From: Sulfitobacter sp.
GTDB lineage: Bacteria; Pseudomonadota; Alphaproteobacteria; Rhodobacterales; Rhodobacteraceae
Direction: 5' to 3'
Length of the DNA stretch: 6,463 bases
NCBI GenBank assembly: GCA_026421135.1
Contig: JAPKCR010000139.1
Span: 1-6,463, forward strand
The notes under the pieces were generated by a model, which saw only the letters and a list, made by a program, of their open reading frames with translations, did not search any database and had not been told where the DNA came from. This document shows positions 1 to 5,968 of the stretch, piece after piece. Positions within the stretch are counted from its first letter, which is position 1. The number at the start of each line of letters is the position of its first letter. The position numbers and the translations under genes were made by a program.

Positions 1-1153
1 CTTTGAGGCGCTCAAGCGTCGCAAGATCGGTTTCGTCCAGTACATAACGCCCCAGATCACCAGTCGCTGGCAACCCAATCCCAGATAGCCGTGCCCGCAA
101 TTCGGCCTTTTCGTTCTCAAGCTCTGCCTGTCGGCGTGGCAAGTCCAGCAACCCGGTTTGCGCGCGGCTTTTCAATTCTTCCAGCGCCTTTAGGTGATCT
201 GCCGCGGCCAACGCCTGCGGATCCGGGATCACGTCATTACGCCGCGCGGAGATGATGTCCAACTCGCGGTTGGCCTGCTCAACGGTGGCGGTAAGTGCAA
301 CCCGTTTCGTCATTAGATCAAGCAACTGATCTGGCTCTATGTCCAGCGAAGTGGGATACTGCGCAAGGAGCTGGATCTGCTGATCCAACTCGCGCCATTC
401 CGCGGCCAATGGATAAGCTTTCAGCAAACTTTCCAGTTCAAGCTTGCGTAGGGCAAGGTCAGTCTTTTCACGCCGCAAGCCGTCTTCGTCCGCTTGGGCC
501 TTTTCAAGCTCAATGCGCAAACCGCGATAGGCGGACGCACTGACGTCTTGGTCTTTGATCTGCTGGTTAACTTGCGCCAGCGCAGCTTTCAGCTCGGCGA
601 ACTCAGATTTTGTGCCGCCCTTACGGTAGATATCAAGCGATCTGGCATTCACGTCCTCTAAAACCTGTGACAGATCGCTGATCCCAGCCGCCGCCGAGAA
701 CAAGAGCTTGCCGATGTCGCCTTTGCTTTTGGTGATCTCCTCACCGCCTGCCTCAATTGTTTCGTCATCCAGACACAAAAGCTTGCGGTATTCTTCGACC
801 GTCAGATCGCGCAGCGCAGTCGTAAGAAACGTGTCAGGCGTGAACTGCCCCTGCGCATCCAGCAAATTGGGTTCGCGTTTCGAAAGACGGGTCAGGCTGT
901 GCGCTGCACCGTCGATTTCAAGCACGCCGCCGACACGCAGATTGGCGCGTTGATGTTTGAACGCATAGGGGTCTTTCGTCGGAAAGCCGAACAGCAGCCG
1001 TAGATACCCTTCCATCAAAGTCGTTTTACCCGCCTCGTTGCGACCGAACACGATGTGGAAATCCGATCCGCCAGAAGGGGCCGCGCCGAAATCTATGGTG
1101 CGATCGGTGAAATGACCAAAGGCTGCCAGATCAAGCTGGCGCAACCGCATCAT
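1..1153 (-). CDS. YhaN-like AAA family ATPase (SbcC/Rad50-like), 3' part outside window
   Basis: This is the N-terminal part (384 codons, open to the left edge) of a large ATPase of the SbcC/Rad50/SMC-like class, closest to the YhaN type. The N-terminus reads MMRLRQLDLAAFGHF, a typical start for these proteins, followed by a Walker A motif GRNEAGKTT at residues 37-45. A conserved block at about 143-158 (SKGDIGKLLFSAAAGIS) is characteristic of YhaN-like proteins. From about residue 185 the sequence becomes rich in Glu, Lys, Gln, Ala and regularly spaced Leu, as expected for the first arm of a long coiled coil. The Walker B and signature motifs should lie in the missing C-terminal part. The start ATG (1153-1151) overlaps the TGA of the upstream phosphoesterase gene (ATGA), so the two are translationally coupled; an ATG directly after it (1150-1148) is an alternative. 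I translated the frame by hand to the window edge and found no stop. The inferred role is ATP-dependent remodelling or tethering of DNA ends with the YhaO nuclease. The family call is firm; the biological role is inferred. Confidence 0.88.
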   Translation of the reverse strand, partial: MMRLRQLDLAAFGHFTDRTIDFGAAPSGGSDFHIVFGRNEAGKTTLMEGYLRLLFGFPTKDPYAFKHQRANLRVGGVLEIDGAAHSLTRLSKREPNLLDAQGQFTPDTFLTTALRDLTVEEYRKLLCLDDETIEAGGEEITKSKGDIGKLLFSAAAGISDLSQVLEDVNARSLDIYRKGGTKSEFAELKAALAQVNQQIKDQDVSASAYRGLRIELEKAQADEDGLRREKTDLALRKLELESLLKAYPLAAEWRELDQQIQLLAQYPTSLDIEPDQLLDLMTKRVALTATVEQANRELDIISARRNDVIPDPQALAAADHLKALEELKSRAQTGLLDLPRRQAELENEKAELRARLSGIGLPATGDLGRYVLDETDLATLERLK

Positions 1154-2379
1154 TCGCCCTGCCCCCGCATTTTCGCAACCATTGACAAGATCGCGTCGTC
1201 GGTCAGTCGGGTCAGCAATGTGGCTTGCGCAGCTTCGTCTGGCACCAGATCGCGGCGACGATCCGCGGGCAACAGCGCCAACATCTGCTCCAACTCGCGG
1301 CCCAAGCTGTCCAGAGATGCAGGCGAAGCGGCAATGTCATGCATCAACTGTTCGACTTCGCCAACCGCACTATCCGTGGCCACAGCCGATGGCGGGGATA
1401 CGTCAAACGTCAGTTTTTCCAGCCATAGCCCGCCAATGTTTTCGGCCATCTGCGTAATTTCGGCCTGCCAGAAGTCGGCCAGCTGCCGCAGACGCCACGC
1501 CATGGAGGTTTGTCCCACTAAACGCAGGCGTAAGATTGCGGCCCCCCTGCCCGCCTGAGCCCGCAAACAGTCTCGTAGGGCGTCGCGCACGTCTTCGTCC
1601 GATGTCGCCCCGTCGACCGCACAATCGCAGGCGCGAAATTCCAGCAAAGACGTCGGCAATTCGGATACGTCAATACGCCCGTCCTGCACTGTCAGAATGC
1701 TGGCGGATTTTGGCCCGGCCTCGCCGATGTCACGCCCTTGCGGCATGCCGGGCATCACGATCCAGGGATGTTCGCTATGCACCTGCCGTTTGTGAACATG
1801 CCCAAGCGCCCAATAGTCGAATTTCGCCTGCACCAGATCCGAAACCGAACAGGGCGCATAAGGGTCGTGCCCCGCCGCCCCCGTTAGCGAAGTGTGCATC
1901 ATCGCGATGTTCACCGCGGATGGCACGGGGGCCTTGAACTTGGGCAGCAGGCTGTCGGGGGCATAGCGGTCGCGAAAACTGACACCGTGTATATAGACGG
2001 GATGATCGCCAAGCTGGACCATACCACCCTTGCCATCGAACACATGCACATTTGCTGGCAAGGCAATCTCGCCGGCGATGGGGTTTTCCGCATCGTGGTT
2101 GCCCTTAATATAGAACACCTGCACGTTGGCCTCTGCAAGCCGCTGCATCTGCCCGGCAAGGTACGCGGCAGTTTTTGCGCTGCGTTCCTGACCATCGTAC
2201 AGGTCACCCGCAATCAGAAAAGCTGCGACATCTTCGTCGATACAATATTGCACCATCGTTTCCAACGCGCGGCGACTTGCGTTGCGGACTTGTGCTACAA
2301 GCCTGTCGTCTTTCAGCGCCAAGCTGCGCAAAGGTGAGTCCAGATGCAGGTCGGCAGTGTGCAGAATACGAAGTGTCAA
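1150..2379 (-). CDS. YhaO-like metallophosphoesterase / DNA repair exonuclease (SbcD/Mre11-like)
   Basis: This is a complete 409-residue protein of the calcineurin-like metallophosphoesterase superfamily, in the exonuclease (SbcD/Mre11, YhaO) branch. All metal-binding motifs are visible when counted from the TTG start: DLH at 10-12, GDLYD at 58-62, GNHD at 93-96, the HTS histidine at 162, and GHVH at 193-196. They should coordinate two metal ions (Mn2+ in relatives) for phosphodiester cleavage. The remaining C-terminal part is variable and probably contacts the ATPase partner. The start chosen is TTG at 2379-2377, because homologues begin just before the RILHTADLHLDSP block and an ACAAGG site lies 9 bases upstream. 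The frame stays open for 107 more codons upstream, to an ATG at 2700, but that extension runs antisense into selD and has no family similarity I can recognise. A GTG 24 codons before the TTG is a weaker alternative. Its stop overlaps the start of the YhaN-like gene, so the pair is an operon. It is a cytoplasmic enzyme with no signal peptide. About 400 residues is normal for YhaO. Confidence 0.9.
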   Translation of the reverse strand: MTLRILHTADLHLDSPLRSLALKDDRLVAQVRNASRRALETMVQYCIDEDVAAFLIAGDLYDGQERSAKTAAYLAGQMQRLAEANVQVFYIKGNHDAENPIAGEIALPANVHVFDGKGGMVQLGDHPVYIHGVSFRDRYAPDSLLPKFKAPVPSAVNIAMMHTSLTGAAGHDPYAPCSVSDLVQAKFDYWALGHVHKRQVHSEHPWIVMPGMPQGRDIGEAGPKSASILTVQDGRIDVSELPTSLLEFRACDCAVDGATSDEDVRDALRDCLRAQAGRGAAILRLRLVGQTSMAWRLRQLADFWQAEITQMAENIGGLWLEKLTFDVSPPSAVATDSAVGEVEQLMHDIAASPASLDSLGRELEQMLALLPADRRRDLVPDEAAQATLLTRLTDDAILSMVAKMRGQGE

Positions 2380-2388
2380 ACAAATGGG

Positions 2389-2394
2389 CCTTGT
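2389..2394 (-). promoter_or_regulatory. Ribosome binding site deciding the TTG start of the yhaO-like gene
   Basis: On the minus strand ACAAGG ends 9 bases before the TTG at 2379. This spacing suits a Shine-Dalgarno site and favours TTG over the upstream in-frame ATG at 2700, which would lie inside selD. The match is short, so support is moderate. Confidence 0.5.
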
Positions 2395-2459
2395 CGCAGG
2401 AAAATCAGCTGTGCATTCTTTGTCACGCAGTTCACTTTCGGTTGCAACCACTGGCTCGT

Positions 2460-2482
2460 GCTTTGATCCTTTGAACCAAAGC
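2460..2482. repeat. Small inverted repeat overlapping the selD -35 region
   Basis: GCTTTG (2460-2465) and CAAAGC (2477-2482) form a perfect 6-bp inverted repeat with 11 bases between the arms, covering the candidate -35 hexamer of selD. It could be an operator half-site pair. Repeats of this size also occur by chance. Confidence 0.3.
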
Positions 2483-2499
2483 GGTATGACACCGATAAA
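2471..2499 (+). promoter_or_regulatory. Candidate sigma-70-type promoter of selD
   Basis: TTGAAC (2471-2476) and GATAAA (2494-2499) are separated by 17 bases; each matches the consensus -35 or -10 hexamer at four of six positions. Transcription would start near 2506, leaving a leader of about 15 bases that barely includes the GGAAAG Shine-Dalgarno-like stretch at 2508-2513 (GGA lies 10 bases before ATG 2521). It is plausible from position and spacing but unproven. Confidence 0.4.
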
Positions 2500-2520
2500 C
2501 CTGTTCCGGAAAGCACGCCC

Positions 2521-4689
2521 ATGTTTACGCCTGAAGTTCCCCTGACCCAAGATCTTGTGCTGGTTGGGGGCGGGCACGCGCATGCGTTGGTCTTGCGCAA
2601 ATGGGGAATGGACCCGTTGCCGGGTGCGCGGCTGACGGTCATCAACCCAGGCCCGACCGCACCTTATACCGGGATGCTCCCCGGACATGTCGCCGGTCAT
2701 TACAGCCGTGACACGCTAGAAATTGATCTGGTGCGTCTGTGCCGTTTTGCCGGTGCGCGGCTTGTTCTAGCCCATGCCACAGATATCGACCGAACCGCCC
2801 GTCTGATCACCGTCGAAGGCCAAGGCCCGATTGCCTATGATGTCGCGTCGATCGATGTCGGTATCACCGCGAAAATGTCGATCCCTGGGTTTGGCGAACA
2901 TGCCGTCGGGGCCAAACCGCTGGATGTCTATGCGCAGCGCTGGCGCGACTTTGTTTCCGCGACAAAGGATGGATCAGCAGACCCCACCGTTGCCGTTATC
3001 GGCGGCGGGGTTGCGGGGTGCGAGCTGGCCTTGGCAATGTCCCACGCGTTGCGGCACGCAGGTGTTGACCCGGCGGTCACGGTGATCGAGGCAGGGCCGA
3101 GGATCTCAGGCGTTGGCGACACTGCGCGGCGCAAATTAATGAAAGCGATGTCACAGGCCGATATTGCCCTGCGCACCGATGCAAAAGTCACGCAGATCAA
3201 CGCATCGCAGGTGGTACTAAAGGGACAAGAGCCGGTGCAGGCGGCGTTCACGGTTGGTGCAGCCGGCGCATTTCCGCACGGATGGCTGGCCGACACTGAC
3301 CTGCCCCTGATCGACGGGTTCATCGAAACCACACCTGATCTGAGTATCACAGGGGATGCGTCTGTCTTTGCTGTGGGCGACTGTGCCGCGATGCCCTTTG
3401 CGCCGCGCCCCAAGGCCGGCGTATTTGCGGTGCGCGCCGCGCCCGTCTTGCACCATAATCTGCGCGCCGCATTGACGGGTGCCCCCCGTAAGACGTTCAA
3501 ACCGCAAAAGAACTATCTCAAGCTAATCTCGCTAGGTGGCAAATCCGCCATGGCCGAGAATTTCGGCTTTGCGTTTTCCGGCCACCTGCTGTGGCGCTGG
3601 AAGGACCGGATTGACCGCGCATTTATGGATAAGCTGGATCACCTGCCCCAGATGCAACCCGCAAAAATCCCCGAAACTATAGCCCTTGGCGCGCGCGACA
3701 TCATGCAGGAAAAATCCCTGTGCGGTGGTTGCGGGGCCAAGGTGGGTGCGGCACCACTAGCAGATGCCCTTTCGACGCTCGACAGTCACAAAAACCCTCA
3801 GGTCGTAACGGGTGTGGGGGATGACGCTGCGGTGGTGAAACTGCCTGGGGGCGGATTTCAAGTGCTTAGCACAGATCATCTGCGCGCAATGGTTCACGAC
3901 CCGGTTCAAATGACCCGCATCGCTGCAGTCCATGCTTTGGGGGACGTTTGGGCGATGGGCGCCGCACCACAGGTCGCCCTGTCCAGTCTTATCCTGCCAC
4001 GCATGTCGCCCCCCCTTCAGGCCCGCACCTTGCGCGAGATCACTGAGACAGCGCGTGCGGTATTTTACGCCGCAGGGGCCACGTTGGTCGGTGGCCATAC
4101 GACGATGGGCGCAGAGCTGACCATTGGGTTCACCGTGACCGGTACGCGGGATACGATGCCCATCACCATTGCAGGTGCGCAACCCGATGACGTCTTGCTG
4201 TTGACGCGCCCGATCGGGTCTGGCGTCATGATGGCTGCCCATATGGAAGGGACCGCAAAAGGGCGCGATGTTGCCCGTACCTTAGCCATCATGCAGCAGC
4301 CGCAATCAAAGCAGGCGGAAATCCTTCGGGATGCCCATGCGATGACAGACGTCACCGGATTTGGCTTGGCGGGCCATGTGCTGGCGATATGCAAAGCCTC
4401 GGGCCTGTGCGCGACCCTTAGGCACGCCGATATTCCGATTTACGATGGTGCCCGCGCTTTGTCTGACGCCGGTGTCGGCTCCTCGCTTTTGCAGGCAAAC
4501 CGCGACAATGCGCCGACCACAGGGATTGATGACCCGCTGATCCATGATCCCCAGACGGCAGGCGGGCTTCTTGCGGCGCTCCCCCGAACGGCCGCAGAAC
4601 GTGCCCTAAAGCAGCTTGAAAGCAAGGGATTGCAAGGCTGTATCATCGGCATGCTTCAAGATGGTGCGCCTTCGATAACTCTTAAGTAA
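2521..4689 (+). CDS. selD: Selenide, water dikinase (SelD) fused to an N-terminal FAD/NAD(P)H oxidoreductase domain
   Basis: This 722-residue fusion makes selenophosphate from selenide and ATP, the selenium donor for SelU. Residues about 10-375 form a pyridine-nucleotide oxidoreductase fold resembling type II NADH dehydrogenases. It has an FAD-binding GGGHAH at 16-21, a second Rossmann glycine motif VIGGGVAG at 159-166, and an FAVGD FAD-contact block at 283-287. Its only cysteines (74, 167, 288) form no CxxC, so it is not a classical disulfide reductase. SelD proper begins near 398 with LCGGCGAK: C404 and K407 align with E. coli Cys17 and Lys20, while the position of Cys19 is Ala406. Further SelD blocks are GVGDDAAV (431-438), STDHL (450-454), the ALGDVWAMGA region (472-481), GGHTT (524-528) and TDVTGFGLAGH (609-619). 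The catalytic residue is cysteine, not selenocysteine. The ATG at 2521 gives a family-typical N-terminus. The flavin domain may reduce a selenium species to feed the synthetase; that is inference. The 3' end overlaps selU by 8 bases. Confidence 0.95.
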   Translation: MFTPEVPLTQDLVLVGGGHAHALVLRKWGMDPLPGARLTVINPGPTAPYTGMLPGHVAGHYSRDTLEIDLVRLCRFAGARLVLAHATDIDRTARLITVEGQGPIAYDVASIDVGITAKMSIPGFGEHAVGAKPLDVYAQRWRDFVSATKDGSADPTVAVIGGGVAGCELALAMSHALRHAGVDPAVTVIEAGPRISGVGDTARRKLMKAMSQADIALRTDAKVTQINASQVVLKGQEPVQAAFTVGAAGAFPHGWLADTDLPLIDGFIETTPDLSITGDASVFAVGDCAAMPFAPRPKAGVFAVRAAPVLHHNLRAALTGAPRKTFKPQKNYLKLISLGGKSAMAENFGFAFSGHLLWRWKDRIDRAFMDKLDHLPQMQPAKIPETIALGARDIMQEKSLCGGCGAKVGAAPLADALSTLDSHKNPQVVTGVGDDAAVVKLPGGGFQVLSTDHLRAMVHDPVQMTRIAAVHALGDVWAMGAAPQVALSSLILPRMSPPLQARTLREITETARAVFYAAGATLVGGHTTMGAELTIGFTVTGTRDTMPITIAGAQPDDVLLLTRPIGSGVMMAAHMEGTAKGRDVARTLAIMQQPQSKQAEILRDAHAMTDVTGFGLAGHVLAICKASGLCATLRHADIPIYDGARALSDAGVGSSLLQANRDNAPTTGIDDPLIHDPQTAGGLLAALPRTAAERALKQLESKGLQGCIIGMLQDGAPSITLK
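4682..4689. other. Tail-to-tail overlap of selD and selU stop codons
   Basis: The selD stop TAA (4687-4689) and the selU stop, read on the other strand at 4684-4682, lie inside a shared stretch containing the palindrome CTTAAG (4681-4686). The coding sequences overlap by 8 bases, so there is no intergenic terminator and each gene's transcription must end within the other. Confidence 0.95.
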
Positions 4690-5728
4690 TACGCTGCGCT
4701 AAATCCTGTGCTGCTTGGGCAAGCGTGCTGTCGTGCAAGTCATCCAGTTCAATCACTTGCGCCGCCGTTTCGGACCGCGCCATGGATTTCGCATAACGTG
4801 GATCATAGTGCGCTGACACCAGCTCTGCGGCCAATTCCTCCCACGCGCCCTCATCCGCCAAACCGTGCCAAACCGAGATCACATCGCCTGCGTGATATGG
4901 GCACAGCATATTAATCTGACGATGCAAGTGCGCGCTGTCTTCAGTCAAATCGGCGTACGCTGTTGCTAAAAATCGTGCCCGCGCGGCAATCGGTGCCCTG
5001 ATTTCAACCCGCGGGGCAATGCGCATCGCATGCCACAGGGCTGACGGCACCACCCGCGCGCCAATTTTGCTGCTCTCCGCCTCGACCCAGGTCATGCGGG
5101 TCGGATCCATATTATTTAGTTCAGTCACAAGCCGCGTCTCGAACATCTTTTGCGATGGCTGCCCGCCAGTTTGCGCGCCGAACAGCGATCCACGGTGGTT
5201 CGCCAACCGCTCAAGATCAATGACTTGCGCACCAGCTTGGGCAAGATGATCCAGCAACCGCGTTTTCGCTGTGCCGGTTCCGCCTTCAATCAGGGTCAGC
5301 TTGTGGGGCACGGGGGTGTCATAAACGGTACCGACCACCAACCGCCGGTAGCTACGATATCCACCGTGCAGCAACTGCACCCGCCAGCCGATCTGTTCAA
5401 GGATCGTTGCGAATGACGCCGACCGCTGGCCCCCGCGCCAACAATAGATCAACGGCTGCCATCCACCGGGTTTGTCGGCCAGCGGCCCCATCAAATGCAG
5501 CGCCGCGTTCTGCGCCACCAACGCAGCCCCGATCTTGCGGGCCATAAAGCTGCTGTCTTGCTTGTATATCGTCCCAACCTTCGCCCGCTCTGCATTGCTG
5601 AGAACAGGCAAGTTGATTGCCCCCGGAATGTGATCTTCGGCAAATTCATCCGGGGATCGCACGTCAATAAGTGTATCCGCGCCGGAGGCGGCGATATCGG
5701 ACAAGGCATTGAGGCGGAGAAGGGTCAT
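4682..5728 (-). CDS. mnmH: tRNA 2-selenouridine synthase (SelU/MnmH)
   Basis: This is a complete 348-residue protein, close to the 364 residues of E. coli SelU (YbbB). It converts the wobble 2-thiouridine of certain tRNAs (Lys, Glu, Gln in E. coli) to 2-selenouridine through a geranylated intermediate, using selenophosphate from SelD. The N-terminal rhodanese domain spans about 5-130, with DVRSPDEFAEDHIPGAINLP at 22-41 and the active cysteine C96 in IYCWRGGQRS. The second part is a P-loop domain: GGTGTAKT at 149-156, then HRGSLFG at 178-184, EAESSKIG at 216-223, and a C-terminal HYDPRY at 308-313. The P-loop has Ala154 where the classic motif has Gly before Lys-Thr. The ATG at 5728 fits the family N-terminus; a weak GGA lies 9 bases upstream of it. 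It converges on selD and overlaps its 3' end, so the two cooperating enzymes are neighbours but not co-transcribed. A candidate -10 (TAATAC on the minus strand, 5762-5757) lacks a convincing -35. Confidence 0.95.
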   Translation of the reverse strand: MTLLRLNALSDIAASGADTLIDVRSPDEFAEDHIPGAINLPVLSNAERAKVGTIYKQDSSFMARKIGAALVAQNAALHLMGPLADKPGGWQPLIYCWRGGQRSASFATILEQIGWRVQLLHGGYRSYRRLVVGTVYDTPVPHKLTLIEGGTGTAKTRLLDHLAQAGAQVIDLERLANHRGSLFGAQTGGQPSQKMFETRLVTELNNMDPTRMTWVEAESSKIGARVVPSALWHAMRIAPRVEIRAPIAARARFLATAYADLTEDSAHLHRQINMLCPYHAGDVISVWHGLADEGAWEELAAELVSAHYDPRYAKSMARSETAAQVIELDDLHDSTLAQAAQDLAQRIT

Positions 5729-5850
5729 TGCGCGTTTTCCAAGATGGGTTGGTCTTGTATTAGTCGCTCAGACTGTGGCGTCCAGCACGAAGCACATGCG
5801 GCCATCTGCACGCCCCTGTGCATTGGGGCAACGCTCGCGGTCAAATCATC

Positions 5851-5925
5851 CCGAAACTTGCGCTTTACCAAGGACAATTTTTGACACATTCCCCACAAGC
5901 AATCGACAGTCTTGGCAAGTTTCGG
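5851..5925. repeat. 11-bp perfect inverted repeat upstream of rfbC
   Basis: CCGAAACTTGC (5851-5861) is the exact reverse complement of GCAAGTTTCGG (5915-5925), with 53 bases between the arms. The arms flank the TTGACA at 5881-5886. The distance is long for a hairpin terminator but possible for two binding sites of a DNA-looping or dimeric regulator acting on selU, rfbC or both. The repeat is seen directly; its function is unknown. Confidence 0.65.
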
Positions 5926-5953
5926 TAGTCAGCTTGCAAAGGGTATAGTGTGC

Positions 5954-5958
5954 AAGGA
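5954..5958 (+). promoter_or_regulatory. Ribosome binding site of rfbC
   Basis: AAGGA lies 10 bases before the ATG at 5969. This is the best Shine-Dalgarno match among the starts in the window and fixes the rfbC start, which also agrees with the family N-terminus. Confidence 0.65.
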
Positions 5959-5968
5959 TATAACTCGG

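Larger units (their letters stand above)
2380..2520. promoter_or_regulatory. Divergent intergenic region between yhaO-like gene and selD
   Basis: These 141 bases separate two divergent transcription units and must carry promoters for both. The rightward (selD) promoter candidate is described separately. For the leftward unit the best pair I can see on the minus strand is TTGCAA (2442-2447) with GACAAA (2419-2424) at 17-base spacing; the -10 element is poor and the call is weak. No small gene, terminator or riboswitch-like fold was recognised here. Confidence 0.6.
5729..5968. promoter_or_regulatory. Divergent intergenic region between selU and rfbC
   Basis: These 240 bases should contain promoters for leftward selU and rightward rfbC. 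They hold a perfect TTGACA at 5881-5886 without a good -10 at the expected distance (CGACAG at 5904-5909), a TATAGT at 5944-5949 that lies close to the rfbC Shine-Dalgarno site, and a long-spaced inverted repeat listed separately. A small GC hairpin is possible at 5812-5829 (GCCCC and GGGGC around an 8-base loop). I see no convincing gene: open frames entering from 5495 and 5709 are antisense to selU. No tRNA or riboswitch was recognised. Confidence 0.6.

Noticed and set aside
1055..1558. Plus-strand open frame of 167 codons
   Set aside because: It lies entirely opposite the yhaN-like and yhaO-like genes, shows no family motifs, and is rich in Ser, Arg and Cys as expected of an antisense shadow in GC-rich DNA.
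2380..2700. N-terminal extension of the yhaO-like frame to an ATG at 2700
   Set aside because: It is antisense to the start of selD, has no recognisable similarity, and precedes the conserved nuclease N-terminus; the TTG at 2379 has better support.
2928..3500. Minus-strand open frame of 190 codons inside selD
   Set aside because: It is a shadow of selD, whose oxidoreductase motifs are unambiguous on the plus strand.
3719..3733. Possible selenocysteine (in-frame TGA) at the SelD active site
   Set aside because: The codons are TGC at both cysteine positions (401 and 404), so this is a cysteine form of SelD.
3757..4242. Minus-strand open frame of 161 codons inside selD
   Set aside because: It is opposite conserved SelD motifs and has a low-complexity His/Arg/Gly composition without domains.
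5812..5829. GCCCC/GGGGC hairpin as a transcription terminator
   Set aside because: The stem is only 5 bp with an 8-base loop and no T-run, and it lies upstream of both flanking genes, so a terminator there has no gene to end.
5495..5884. Plus-strand open frame of 129 codons extending into the selU-rfbC spacer
   Set aside because: Most of it is antisense to selU, no ribosome binding site or family similarity was seen, and the spacer part does not look coding.
5881..5909. TTGACA at 5881-5886 as a full rfbC promoter
   Set aside because: The hexamer is perfect, but the bases at 17-base spacing (CGACAG) are a poor -10 match, so I left it as part of the intergenic description only.
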